From the NCBI RefSeq assembly GCF_007004135.1, contig NZ_VJMG01000078.1, positions 1 through 64,000 on the forward strand: a DNA stretch of 64,000 nt. The letters run 5' to 3'. Made by a program: the position numbers and the translations under genes. The notes below the pieces were generated by a model. The model saw only the letters and a program-made list of their open reading frames with translations. It ran no database searches and had not been told where the DNA came from. Every line of letters starts with the position of its first letter. Position 1 is the stretch's first letter. Shown one piece after another: positions 8,765 to 17,420 of this stretch. The DNA comes from Affinirhizobium straminoryzae. Its GTDB lineage: Bacteria > Pseudomonadota > Alphaproteobacteria > Rhizobiales > Rhizobiaceae.

Positions 8765-10507
8765 ATGCGGGCGGGCGCCATGCTTTTCGGCCTGTCCTGC
8801 GGTCTGGTGGCGGTTCCGGCCGGCGCGGCGCCGGCGCTTCCGACGGTGCCTGCCACCACCGATGCCGACATCAACAATCCGCGTGCCGTCAGCGATTTCG
8901 AGCAGCGTGAGCGCCAGCGCGCCCTGGAGCGCGCCACCGACCAGCAGCCGGTCGCCCCGAGCGCGCCAGGCCAGGAGGAGGTGGCCGTGCCGAAAGGCGC
9001 CGAGCGCGCCAGCTTCGTGCTGAAGGATGTCGCGTTCAACGACAGCCGCGTCTTCACCAAGACCGATCTCGACGCAATCGTCGCGCCCTATCTGAACCGC
9101 AAGATCTCCGTCGCGGACCTGTTCCGCCTGACGGCGAAGATCAACGCCACCTATCGCGAGCGGGGCTACATTACCGCCCAGGCTGTCTTGGTGCCGCAGC
9201 AGATCGCCGGCGGCCATGTCCGTATCCAGCTGGTGGAAGGCACGATCGGCGCCGTCGAGGTGTCGGGCAACAAGAAGGTTCGCTCCGACGTGGTGATCGA
9301 CCATGTCGAGGTGCTGCCGGGCAGCATTCCCACCATCCAGCTGATCGAGCGGCGGCTGGCCGCGGTGAACCAGAACCGCAAGTTCCAGGTCACGGCCGGG
9401 CTGAAGCCCGGCAAGGAGACCGGCACCACGGATTTGCAATTGCAGGTGACGGGCGAGCCAAAACCGTTCAGCGGCACCGTCTATCTCAACAACCAGGGCA
9501 CCCGCGACAGCGGTCGCTATACGCTCGGCGCCACCGCCAGCCTCTACTCGCCGTTCGGCTATGACGAGACGATTTCCGCCGGCCTGACCACGTCCGTCAG
9601 CGACATGAGCAACATGCTGCAGGATTTCGACGTCGGTTCCTATTTCTTCGACGCCGACCTGCCGATGCCGGTGGGCAATGGCGGGCTGCGCCTGCTCTAT
9701 TCCCATTCGGATTCCAAGGTTCTGGAAGGCAGCTTCGCCTCGCTCGGCGTGCTGGGTCGCGGCGATCTCGTCAGCCTCACCTACACGCAGCCTTTCTACA
9801 CCACGCCGACCTGGAACTTCTCGACCGTCAGCGGCGGCCAGTGGAGCAACACCCACAGCGAAGTCAGCACCGTCGATACCGACACGCTGTCGTTTCGCGT
9901 GTTCGGCGGTGTGAAGGGGCAGGCGACCTTCCCCACCACCGGCACCTATATCGAAACCGAACTCCGCCTCATCCAGTCCTGGGTCGATACGAAGGGGCTC
10001 AGCGGCCATGATCGCGATACGATCACCCGCATGGTCGGCAGCGCCACGCTGTTCCAGTCGATGGGCGACGGCCTCAGCCTGATGATGCGGGCCGGCGGCC
10101 AGTATACCCCGGAAAAGCGCCTGCCCTCCGGCGAACTCTGGTATCTTGGCGGCGTCAGCACGCTTCCCGCCTATGAGCTTTCGTCGCTATCGGGTGACAA
10201 CGGCCTCTATCTTGCCAACCAGATCCGCTACAGTTCCGACTATTACAACAGCGGCATGCAGCAGGCGTTGGGCATTCCCTTCTCCTCCGGCATCCGTGCC
10301 TTCATCGACGTGGGTGCCGTGTTCGACGATTATCTGCGCGGCGAATCCAGCAGCTTCTATTCGGATGCGGGCTTTGGACTGGATTTCGACATTGGTGGAC
10401 ATCTGAGCGGCGACCTTTCGGTGGCCTGGGCAATCGATCCGAAGATGAACAGCAATATCAAGGTCGACAGCCCGCGCTTCCTCTTCACGCTCACCACCAG
10501 TTTCTGA
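8765..10507 (+). CDS. TpsB two-partner secretion outer-membrane transporter (ShlB/FhaC/HecB family)
   Basis: The 580-residue product begins with a signal peptide (MRAGAMLFGLSCGLVAVPAGAA), then a short linker, a POTRA domain (about residues 80-160, with SFVLKDVAFNDSRVF and the second strand RIQLVEGTIGAVEVSGN), and a C-terminal 16-strand-type barrel rich in aromatic/Gly strands, ending in a terminal Phe (LTTSF) as recognised by the BAM machinery. It should export the TpsA protein encoded just upstream. The start is uncertain: the frame is open back to GTG 8621, and GTG 8654 has a GGGGG upstream, but only the ATG at 8765 gives a normal signal peptide. Family-typical length supports this start. 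Confidence 0.88.
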   Translation: MRAGAMLFGLSCGLVAVPAGAAPALPTVPATTDADINNPRAVSDFEQRERQRALERATDQQPVAPSAPGQEEVAVPKGAERASFVLKDVAFNDSRVFTKTDLDAIVAPYLNRKISVADLFRLTAKINATYRERGYITAQAVLVPQQIAGGHVRIQLVEGTIGAVEVSGNKKVRSDVVIDHVEVLPGSIPTIQLIERRLAAVNQNRKFQVTAGLKPGKETGTTDLQLQVTGEPKPFSGTVYLNNQGTRDSGRYTLGATASLYSPFGYDETISAGLTTSVSDMSNMLQDFDVGSYFFDADLPMPVGNGGLRLLYSHSDSKVLEGSFASLGVLGRGDLVSLTYTQPFYTTPTWNFSTVSGGQWSNTHSEVSTVDTDTLSFRVFGGVKGQATFPTTGTYIETELRLIQSWVDTKGLSGHDRDTITRMVGSATLFQSMGDGLSLMMRAGGQYTPEKRLPSGELWYLGGVSTLPAYELSSLSGDNGLYLANQIRYSSDYYNSGMQQALGIPFSSGIRAFIDVGAVFDDYLRGESSSFYSDAGFGLDFDIGGHLSGDLSVAWAIDPKMNSNIKVDSPRFLFTLTTSF

Positions 10508-10772
10508 CGGACTGCCTGCCGTCCACAGGTGGTGGCACGATGCTCGATGTATCGATGTTGAGGGAGATGTTCGAAAAAGCGTCTGAACCCCGGATCAAGA
10601 AGGACTGCCGTGACGTTGGCCATGAAGGAAAACGGCTACTCGCGGCGCCGGCCTTGCGGGCTATATCGATCTGTGCGCTTTCCGCTATCGATCGACACGA
10701 TGAGATTATGTCGCGCTCGGCTCTCGTGAAGTCGTAGGCGCTCTCGACAGTTTTTTCAGGGATTGCGCCTGC
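10508..10772. other. Non-coding or degenerate stretch after tpsB
   Basis: Short open frames exist on both strands, but none has a convincing ribosome-binding site or recognisable product. I see no RNA gene, promoter or strong hairpin. It is probably decayed sequence flanking the toxin-antitoxin remnant. Confidence 0.4.
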
Positions 10773-10928
10773 TTACTTCAATCCGGTTATGTTTCGGCGA
10801 AGCACTCCTGAAAAGTTCGTCAGTCCGCCTTGATGAAGCGCGTCGACGAACGCCTCAACCGATGGGATTGTCTTACGCAGATTATGCCTCGCACTTCTGA
10901 CACTTGGTATTAGAGCGCGACTGGCGGA
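10773..10928 (-). pseudogene. C-terminal remnant of a PIN-domain toxin
   Basis: Read on the minus strand just after the antitoxin-like stop, this frame gives SVEAFVDALHQGGLTNF and a basic tail, ending at TAA (10773-10775). The pattern resembles the C-terminal end of PIN-domain toxins paired with excisionase-like antitoxins, which end in a phrase like SVEEYLDTLARQGL. The catalytic PIN core with its acidic residues is absent; only about 50 codons remain, in the same frame as the antitoxin. I infer an internal deletion. The call rests on remembered family pattern, so it is moderate. Confidence 0.45.
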
Positions 10929-11373
10929 TTAGCGGCCATAAGTCTCGATCAGGTCCTCTGTGTCCTCGGCTAGCGCTTCCATCGCCGTCTGCCGTTTGTC
11001 GAGCTTCGACTTCAACGCGAGCACCTCCTTGAGGAGGGCGCGGCGGTGTTTGCCGACGTAGCGGAATGGCAGGTCGCCCCGGTCCATGCGCAAGACCACG
11101 AGCAGGCGCGAGATGCCGAGAATGGGTGAGGCTTCGCTCGGGCTCAGTTCCTCGTCCTCGGCCAGCACGGCAACCCCCTCTCCGCTCAGCATGTGCGCCA
11201 GAAGGGCTTCAACAGCCGCGGCGGCCGAGGGTGGGATCGGGAACGTCTGCTCCTTGCCATCTGCATCACGAACCTGGAGTTCCAGACTGTCGCCGGCTAC
11301 CAGCTTTGGTAGGGGTGGCTATCTGTCGGTCGCGATCTGACAGTCTGGCGATATGAACAATCTTGCGGGCCAT
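10929..11373 (-). pseudogene. Frameshifted excisionase-like antitoxin of a PIN toxin-antitoxin pair
   Basis: The minus strand starts at ATG 11373 with AAGGAAA upstream and reads MARKIVHIARLSDRDRQIAT. It then loses the frame around 11305-11320 (CACCCCTACC). The adjacent frame continues as PLPKLVAGDSLELQVRD, then a helix-turn-helix of excisionase type (LSPSEASPILGISRLLVV and PFRYVGKHRRALLKEV), and ends in ETYGR. A single indel would restore a protein of about 148 residues, the usual size of these antitoxins. Together with the partial toxin next to it, the locus looks dead. What is seen is the frame break and the HTH; the pairing with a PIN toxin is family knowledge. Confidence 0.65.
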
Positions 11374-11538
11374 GACGATTTCCTTCGTCGCAATATGGCG
11401 AACAAGGCCTTTAACTGCAATAACTGAAAGTGCGGATTGATTGCGATGGTGGTGATGAGGGCGATTCTTCGGAACGCTGGTTCGATTCCCATCAAAGGCA
11501 ATGAAAAGTAAGCTATTAGTTCCTGGCACAAGGAAGTG

Positions 11539-11565
11539 CCACCGCGCCTTTGAAAAGCGCGGTGG
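11539..11565 (-). terminator. Stem-loop downstream of the SDR gene at 11578
   Basis: CCACCGCGC (11539-11547) and GCGCGGTGG (11557-11565) form a perfect 9-bp stem with a nine-base loop, 12 bases past the stop of the minus-strand SDR gene. It lacks a good T-tract on the minus side, so termination efficiency is uncertain. The rest of 11374-11577 holds nothing I recognise. Confidence 0.5.
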
Positions 11566-11577
11566 TGTCGTTATTGC

Positions 11578-12342
11578 TCAGACCGGAATGGGGTTCTCGA
11601 CCAGCGACTGATTGAAGCCGTGAACAAACGCATGTTCGCCGCTACCCGGATTGTCGCGAAGGGCCTGGATCTCGTCGACAATGACTTCCGGTGCGTCGGT
11701 GGCAAGCTTGGCCATCGTCTTCTCGATGAAGATATCGAGCGGCATGGCACGGGGATCGCCGCTCTTCTTGATGAGATCCGTGTCGACCCATGGCGGCGCG
11801 ATTTCCTGGACGCGGACCGAGGTGTCGCGCAACTGGAAGCGCTGCGAGAGCGCATAGGAATGCAGCGCCGCCTTGCTGGCCGAATAGACAGCCGTCGATG
11901 CGAGCGGCACATAGGCGAGCACGGACGTGTTGTGGATGATCGTTGCGGCCGGCTGGCTCTTCAGATGGTCGATCAGCGCCGATGTCAGACGGATCGGCCC
12001 CAGCAGGTTGGTCTCGATGATCCGGCGGGAGACCTCGTCGTCGATCTTCGCTCCAGCGTCGTCGAACGGCATGATGCCGGCATTGTTGATCAGCACGTTC
12101 AGCGTCGGATAGTCCTTGACCAGGCGTGCAGCCACGCGCTCGATATCGGCGGCATCGGCAATATCCAGTTCGACACCATCAATGCCGGGATTGGCGGCAG
12201 AGACTTCGTCCAGCAGGGCCTTGCGACGGCCTGCGACGATCACCTTGTTGCCGCGGGCATGCAGGGCTTCCGCCAGCGCCCGGCCGATGCCGGATGTGCC
12301 GCCGGTAATGAAAATGGTGTTTCCGGTGATGTTCATGGTCAT
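11578..12342 (-). CDS. SDR-family oxidoreductase, DltE-like
   Basis: This 254-residue classical short-chain dehydrogenase has the NAD(P)-binding glycine motif GGTSGIGR near residue 13, NNAG near residue 86, a catalytic Ser in HNTSV and the YSASK catalytic pair near residue 153. The fold is Rossmann and the location cytoplasmic. The substrate is unknown; the sequence looks like the DltE-type SDRs often found in redox-stress clusters. It is the last gene of a minus-strand group with an AhpD-like protein and a hydrolase under a GlxA-type regulator. The start could be M1 or M3. Function beyond oxidoreductase cannot be read from the sequence. Confidence 0.8.
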   Translation of the reverse strand: MTMNITGNTIFITGGTSGIGRALAEALHARGNKVIVAGRRKALLDEVSAANPGIDGVELDIADAADIERVAARLVKDYPTLNVLINNAGIMPFDDAGAKIDDEVSRRIIETNLLGPIRLTSALIDHLKSQPAATIIHNTSVLAYVPLASTAVYSASKAALHSYALSQRFQLRDTSVRVQEIAPPWVDTDLIKKSGDPRAMPLDIFIEKTMAKLATDAPEVIVDEIQALRDNPGSGEHAFVHGFNQSLVENPIPV

Positions 12343-12463
12343 GACTCCTTGGTCGGGCGGGCATACGGGCCGCGCCGCGTTTCGTGGTGATTTCAGCGAT
12401 GTTTGAAGGATTTCGCTGGGAGGATGCCGGCGGGAGAGCAGCCCTCCCGGCCGGTTGACGGCG

Positions 12464-13003
12464 TCAGGCGACGCGTTCGACCTTGGGGAAGTCGAGTGTC
12501 GTTCCGACGATGTTGTTCACGCTATTGGTCAGGATGTTGACGGCGACATGTGCCACCGTTTCCAGGATCTCGGCGTCTGACAGTCCATAGGCACGCGCGG
12601 CTTCCAGCGCCGGGGCGGAGGCCTGTCCATGTGTCGCGTTGATCGCAAGCGCGAGGTCGAGAATGGCCTGGATCCTGGGATCGGAGGTGCGTCCCGTCTG
12701 GGCGGAGGCGCGATCTTCGGCCGAGACGCCGGCAGCGCGGGCGCCGCCCGTATGGGCTGCGAGGCAATAGTCACAGCCGTTGGCCGCCGCAATCGCAATC
12801 GCGATCTGCTCCTGAGCCTGTGGCGTCAGCACGCCGCCGCTCAGGAAGCGCTTGCTTCCGGTGTAAACCTCAAGTGCTGCCGGCGCATGGGCGAGAACGC
12901 GGAACAGGTTTGGCACCTTGCCCATTACGGCTTTCGCTCCCGCGAAGATTTCGGCGACATGCGGTGTGACTTCGTCATCCGTCAGGGTGGTGATGGCAGA
13001 CAT
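12464..13003 (-). CDS. Carboxymuconolactone decarboxylase / AhpD-like peroxidase-related protein
   Basis: The 179-residue all-helical protein carries the AhpD-type CxxC centre CDYCLAAH near residue 82, with the downstream His of the motif. Members reduce peroxides or relay thiol electrons; true decarboxylase activity is unlikely with the CxxC present. The ATG at 13003 has GGAG upstream, and the frame further upstream is an unrelated Arg/Ser-rich shadow. It lies 77 bp after the alpha/beta hydrolase gene and 121 bp before the SDR gene on the same strand, so the three may be cotranscribed. A GC-rich inverted repeat at about 12427-12456 lies between it and the SDR gene. Confidence 0.8.
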   Translation of the reverse strand: MSAITTLTDDEVTPHVAEIFAGAKAVMGKVPNLFRVLAHAPAALEVYTGSKRFLSGGVLTPQAQEQIAIAIAAANGCDYCLAAHTGGARAAGVSAEDRASAQTGRTSDPRIQAILDLALAINATHGQASAPALEAARAYGLSDAEILETVAHVAVNILTNSVNNIVGTTLDFPKVERVA

Positions 13004-13079
13004 GGTCAATCTCCATTCTTGGGTGATATTCGTTGAAAGGGTGGACAGAGGGATTGGCGGATCCGGCCTTTTGCCCGGA

Positions 13080-13898
13080 TCAACCCTCGAGAAAGCGATC
13101 GATCTCCTGGGAGAAATCCTCGATCTCCTGGAAGAGAAAGGCGTGACCCGCATTGGGGTACAGCACCAGCTTGGCGTCCGGCGCCTGCTGCGAGAGCACA
13201 TAGGAGCGGTAGGCCGGGATCATCACGTCATGGGCGCCATTGGCGACCAGGATCGGCAGCCGCAGTTCGTTCACGCGATGCAGCACGCCCGGCCAGCTTG
13301 AAATCGCCTTGGCCTGACCCATGAAAGCGAGCGCGGACGTCTTCGGTCCGTAATCCGGCTGCGCGTGGATGCGGGCCAGCGATGCCCGCCCTTGGGCAAC
13401 GGCGCTTTCCGTTTCAGGATAGAACAGGAAGAGGAAGTCATCGTCGCCGTTCTCGCCCTTGGTCATCACCTGCGGTACCCGCGGATGCTGCTGCGGGCCA
13501 TCCGTGATGCCTCCGGGGCTGGATCCGGCGACAATCAGGCGGCGCACCAGATGCGGATAATCCAGAGCGAACTGCTGCGCGACAATCCCGCCGAGCGACC
13601 AGCCGAGAACATCGACCTTCGAAAGACCAAGTGCTGCCAGAACCTCGACGACGACAGCCGCCATGCCGGCGATTGTTTCAGGAACCTTTCCCTCCGATCT
13701 GCCGATACCGGCGCTGTCGAAGCGGATTACCCGTCGATCCCTGGAGATGGCCTGAATGAAGGCCGGATCCCAATCATCCAAGGTGCCGCGAAAACGCTGA
13801 AGCAGAAGGAGAGTGATACCGCTCTCGGGGCCATCCTTGCGAACCGCAAGGCGGCCATGGGTGGTATCAATCCACTCCAGATTGGTTGCAGAAGACAT
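13080..13898 (-). CDS. Alpha/beta-fold hydrolase
   Basis: This is a 272-residue alpha/beta hydrolase. The nucleophile elbow is GWSLGG, the acid is probably the Asp of NGAHD, and the catalytic His is in NAGHAF near the C-terminus; FDSAGIGRSEG is the usual cap-proximal loop. The start at 13898 is chosen because GAAGGAAAG lies just upstream; the ATG at 13913 is the alternative. The substrate is unknown; with the AhpD-like and SDR neighbours a role in detoxifying esters or peroxide products is conceivable but unproven. It lies about 107 bp downstream of the regulator gene on the same strand. Confidence 0.8.
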   Translation of the reverse strand: MSSATNLEWIDTTHGRLAVRKDGPESGITLLLLQRFRGTLDDWDPAFIQAISRDRRVIRFDSAGIGRSEGKVPETIAGMAAVVVEVLAALGLSKVDVLGWSLGGIVAQQFALDYPHLVRRLIVAGSSPGGITDGPQQHPRVPQVMTKGENGDDDFLFLFYPETESAVAQGRASLARIHAQPDYGPKTSALAFMGQAKAISSWPGVLHRVNELRLPILVANGAHDVMIPAYRSYVLSQQAPDAKLVLYPNAGHAFLFQEIEDFSQEIDRFLEG

Positions 13899-14004
13899 GG
13901 GCCTTTCCTTCATTTGCCCGCCGGGCTTGTTTCGATGAAAGGAACATAGGCCGATTTTTCTGCGTCTCAAATGACATAAAAACGTCAAATAAGGACAAGC
14001 GTTG

Positions 14005-14967
14005 TCAGCCTGTGGCGATCTTGTCGTCTTCGCCTTCAATGAGCTTCAGGCTGCGACGCAGGCTCTGCGGGGGCTGGCCAAAGAAGCGCAGGAAGGCGCG
14101 CCGCATGCGGTCGCGGTCCGCAAAGCCGGTGTCACGGGCGACAATATCGAGGGGATGACGTCCTTCCTCCAGCATGACCTTGGCCGCCTCCAGGCGGAGC
14201 CGCTCCACCGCCTTGGCGGGCGATTGCCCGGTTTCCTCGTGAAAGAGGCGGCTGAACTGGCGCGGGCTGAGGCTTGCCACTTCTGCCAGTTCCTCTACCG
14301 TCAGCGGATTGCGCAAATGCTCCTTGGCATAAACCAGCGTACGCCGAACGCGATCCGAGCGAGGCTCCAGTTCCAGCAGGGCCGAAAACTGTGACTGTCC
14401 CCCGGGCCGCCGGTGATAGACCACAAGCTTGCGCGCGATCTGACGCGAAAGCTCCGCGCCATGATCATCCTCGATCAGCGCGAGCGTCAGGTCTATGGCG
14501 GAACTCATGCCGGCAGATGTCCAGATCGACCCGTCCTGAATGAAGATGCGATCCTCATCGACATCGATCTTCGGAAACCGCTCCTGCAGCGTGCGGGCAT
14601 GTGCCCAATGGGTTGTCGCCTGGCGGCCATCCAGAAGCCCTGCCTCGGCCAGAAGAAAGGCCCCGGTGCAGACCCCGGCGACACGACGTGATTCAGCGCC
14701 CGCCGATTTGATATAGTTTCGCAGGGCGGACGATACCGGCTGTGGCATCAGTTCCCCCACCACCATCAGCGTATCCGGAAAGTCACCGAGCGGCTGTGTT
14801 TCGATTTTGATGCCCAGCGAGGAGCGGATCGCGCCGCCTTTTTCCGACATCACGGTCAGGCGATAGGCTTCGATCCCAAGCGTCTCATTGGCAAATTCGA
14901 AAGCGGTGAGCGCGGCCATGCCCATGACCTGGAAACCGTTTTCCATGATGAAGCCGATGTGACGCAT
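14005..14967 (-). CDS. GlxA-type transcriptional regulator (DJ-1/PfpI domain + AraC HTH)
   Basis: The 320-residue protein has an N-terminal DJ-1/PfpI-like domain (GFIMENGFQVMGMAAL at the start; a nucleophile-elbow-like Cys in VAGVCTGAFLLAEAG near residue 98) and a C-terminal AraC/XylS double helix-turn-helix (residues about 215-315: LTVEELAEVASLSPRQFSRLFHEE and the second HTH ending in FFGQPPQSLRR). It probably controls the hydrolase-AhpD-SDR genes downstream and/or the divergent SDR gene at 15097. The 129-bp divergent spacer (14968-15096) would hold the operators. The inducer is unknown. Confidence 0.85.
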   Translation of the reverse strand: MRHIGFIMENGFQVMGMAALTAFEFANETLGIEAYRLTVMSEKGGAIRSSLGIKIETQPLGDFPDTLMVVGELMPQPVSSALRNYIKSAGAESRRVAGVCTGAFLLAEAGLLDGRQATTHWAHARTLQERFPKIDVDEDRIFIQDGSIWTSAGMSSAIDLTLALIEDDHGAELSRQIARKLVVYHRRPGGQSQFSALLELEPRSDRVRRTLVYAKEHLRNPLTVEELAEVASLSPRQFSRLFHEETGQSPAKAVERLRLEAAKVMLEEGRHPLDIVARDTGFADRDRMRRAFLRFFGQPPQSLRRSLKLIEGEDDKIATG

Positions 14968-15096
14968 GTCGGATCTCCGAAAAGAGGACGTGTCTTTTTT
15001 TGACGGATATATGGCATTTGAGCCGTGCTCGTCCAGCGCTAAGGTTCAGTCATCGAAACAGCAGGGCCGAACGTCCTGCCAGAAGAGGATAGAACA

Positions 15097-15888
15097 ATGA
15101 CTGACACCAAGGGCACCGTTCTGATCACCGGCGCATCGTCCGGCATCGGCGCCATCTATGCGGACCGCTTCGCAGCCCGCGGCCATGACCTTATTCTCGT
15201 GGCGCGCAATCTTGGCCGATTGGCTGATGTTGCAGCTTCGTTGAAGGAAAAGCACGGCGTTCAGGTGAAGACGATCGCCGCCGATCTCGGGTCCGAGCAA
15301 GGTCTCAGCGCCGTCGAAGCCGCACTTGCAGAGGACCAGACAATCACGCATCTGGTCAACAATGCCGGCTTCGGCAGCGCCGCCCCGCTGACGGCAGCCG
15401 ACGTGGGAGACATGCAGGCCATGGTGGCGATCAATGTCACAGCGCCCCTGCGACTGACCTATGCGGCAGTCCCTCGCTTCATCGCCCGTGGCAAGGGCAC
15501 GATCATCAACATTGCCTCGATCGTTGCCATCGGCCCGGAAATCCTTAACGGTGTCTATGGCGGCACCAAGTCCTTCCTGCTCGCATTCAGCCATTCGCTG
15601 CGCAAGGAACTGGTGGGCACGGGCGTCAATGTTCAGGTCGTGCTGCCCGGCGCCACGGGCACAGAGTTCTGGGATGTGGCTGGCCTGCCGGCCAGCAATC
15701 TGCCGACGGAATGGGTCATGTCCGCCGCTGACCTCGTCGACGCCGCCCTTCTGGGGCTGGATCGCGGCGAATTCGCCAGCATTCCTTCGCTGGCCGATGC
15801 TGCCGAATGGGATGCCTGGGAAGCCGCACGCGCGGTGATGCTGCCGCATCTCTCCAGCCGCACACCAGCTGCCCGTTATCAGCGCTGA
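15097..15888 (+). CDS. SDR-family oxidoreductase
   Basis: The 263-residue classical SDR shows TGASSGIG at residues 11-18, a NNAGFG motif near residue 88, the catalytic Ser in NIASIV and YGGTK as the Tyr-x3-Lys pair. It is divergently transcribed from the GlxA-type regulator, whose control it may share. The substrate is not deducible. AGAGGATAGAACA precedes the ATG as the ribosome-binding site. Downstream, TCGCGGG and CCCGCGA near 15911-15934 form a 7-bp inverted repeat without a T-tract. The spacer up to 16131 holds nothing else I recognise. Confidence 0.8.
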   Translation: MTDTKGTVLITGASSGIGAIYADRFAARGHDLILVARNLGRLADVAASLKEKHGVQVKTIAADLGSEQGLSAVEAALAEDQTITHLVNNAGFGSAAPLTAADVGDMQAMVAINVTAPLRLTYAAVPRFIARGKGTIINIASIVAIGPEILNGVYGGTKSFLLAFSHSLRKELVGTGVNVQVVLPGATGTEFWDVAGLPASNLPTEWVMSAADLVDAALLGLDRGEFASIPSLADAAEWDAWEAARAVMLPHLSSRTPAARYQR

Positions 15889-16131
15889 ACCCGCCATGCT
15901 GCATGGTTTCGCGGGATGTGACGCCCCGCGAGACCGTCTCAATATCGGGTTGGTTGCGCCCAAATGGATTCGATGTGGGGCACCGCGCGTCTGAAAGACA
16001 AGGGAATGTGAACCTGCATCATCCCACGTTGCCTAGCGTCGCCCGACGGCGTGTCTGTCGCGCCTTTCTCTCCATTTCACGCTGCTACAACTGCCTTTCA
16101 CGGTTGTTGCGCAGACAGGAAAGTTCGCCCC

Positions 16132-17358
16132 ATGTCCTCTGAACATTCGCCTCCCGCCGCACCTGTGCCGTCGCCCAACGCCGCGCCGGCAAGCGCCTCC
16201 ATCCTGCCTTCCTATTTCCTGGCGCTCGGTACGTTTGCCATCGGAACCGAAGGCTTCATGATTGCCCCGCTGTTGCCGACCATTGCGCAGGATCTCGGCA
16301 TGAGCCTGTCTGCCACAGCAACCCTGGTGGTGGTCTTCACGCTGGTGATGTCGCTCAGCTCACCCATCACCACGGTCATGACTGCCAGCCTCAAGCGTCG
16401 CAGCACGCTTTTGGCGGCCATGACGCTGTTTGCGGCCGGTAACCTGGTTGCAGCCTTCTCTTCCTCGTTCGCCACCTTGATGGTCGCGCGCATCCTGATG
16501 GCCGTGGCATCAGGGCTCTACGTGCCGGGTGCCAATTCGCTGGCCGGCGCCATCGTGCCGGCGGAAAAGCGGGGCAGGGCGCTCGCCATCGTCAGCGGCG
16601 GCATGACGATTGCCATTGCGCTTGGCCTGCCATTGGGCGCGCTGGTCGGCCACACCTTTGGTTGGCGCTCCACCTTTCTGGCGGTTGCCGCCATGGGACT
16701 TGTCGCGATCCCTGGCATTCTGTCCGGCGTTCAGCGTGATGCGGGATCCCAGATCGCAGTTGCCAAGCTGGCCCAGCGCGTCGGCGTTATCCGCCAGAGG
16801 CCTGTCCTGCGCCTGCTCGGCGTTACCCTGTTCTGGTCCATCGGCGCCTACACGGCCTATCCCTATATTGCACCCTATCTGACGCGGGTTCTGGGCTTTG
16901 GCCCGGCGGACATCGGCGCGACCGTTTCCATGTGGGGCATTGCGGCTGCGATAGGCGTGACCATTGGCGGCCGGCTGAATGACCGTTTCGGCTCGAACCG
17001 GGTGGTGCTGTGGTCGCTCATTTTTCTCGGCGCTTCTTTTGCAACGATGGCCGTCGCCCCGCGGCTCTCTGCGGACTTGGCGCTGGTGCCGGTGCTGGTG
17101 GCGATTGCCGTCTGGGGCTTCAGCGTCTGGTCCTTCTTTCCGGCGCAAATGGCCCGACTGATCGCGGCAGGCCCCGTTTCGCAGGCGTCTGTTTCCCTGG
17201 CGCTCAATACCTCCACCATGTATCTAGGCTTTTCCATCGGCTCGGCCATGGGGGCCGGTGTGATCGGAACCGGAACGGTCTGGGGCATCGGCGCCATTGC
17301 CGCCGTTTCCGAGGCCATCTCGATCTTTCTCGATCGCAGACATATCCGGAAGGGATAG
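16132..17358 (+). CDS. MFS transporter, arabinose/chloramphenicol efflux-like (DHA1 family)
   Basis: The 408-residue inner-membrane protein has about twelve hydrophobic segments. It starts with a Pro/Ala-rich cytoplasmic tail, followed by LALGTFAIGTEGFMIAPLLP, the hallmark first helix of AraJ/CmlA-type proton-driven exporters. The loop after helix 2 contains ASLKRRST, and helices 4-5 include the antiporter-type stretch GLPLGALVGHTFGWRSTF. The ATG at 16132 has ACAGGAAAG upstream; earlier codons in the frame are not conserved-looking. It stands alone, so the substrate is unknown, but drug or sugar efflux is the usual activity. Confidence 0.82.
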   Translation: MSSEHSPPAAPVPSPNAAPASASILPSYFLALGTFAIGTEGFMIAPLLPTIAQDLGMSLSATATLVVVFTLVMSLSSPITTVMTASLKRRSTLLAAMTLFAAGNLVAAFSSSFATLMVARILMAVASGLYVPGANSLAGAIVPAEKRGRALAIVSGGMTIAIALGLPLGALVGHTFGWRSTFLAVAAMGLVAIPGILSGVQRDAGSQIAVAKLAQRVGVIRQRPVLRLLGVTLFWSIGAYTAYPYIAPYLTRVLGFGPADIGATVSMWGIAAAIGVTIGGRLNDRFGSNRVVLWSLIFLGASFATMAVAPRLSADLALVPVLVAIAVWGFSVWSFFPAQMARLIAAGPVSQASVSLALNTSTMYLGFSIGSAMGAGVIGTGTVWGIGAIAAVSEAISIFLDRRHIRKG

Positions 17359-17420
17359 GCCGCGCGCACGCCCTGAAGGAACATGAAAAAATTGAGTGGG
17401 AGAGACGACGCAGATTCTAT

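Noticed and set aside
10357..10623. Minus-strand frame overlapping the tpsB 3' end
   Set aside because: Its second half is antisense to the conserved barrel-coding end of tpsB and no homology is apparent.
11228..11240. Short match to the tRNA-Ser 3' end (GAGGGTGGGAT) as a possible second att site
   Set aside because: Only about 11 bases match, inside the antitoxin pseudogene, and the match does not extend into the T-loop.
11479..11493. T-arm-like sequence GGTTCGATTCCCATC suggesting a tRNA
   Set aside because: No matching T-stem, anticodon arm or acceptor can be folded around it; at most a fragment of a lost tRNA.
15911..15934. TCGCGGG/CCCGCGA inverted repeat as a terminator of the SDR gene
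   Set aside because: No T-tract and a short stem; noted only as weak structure.
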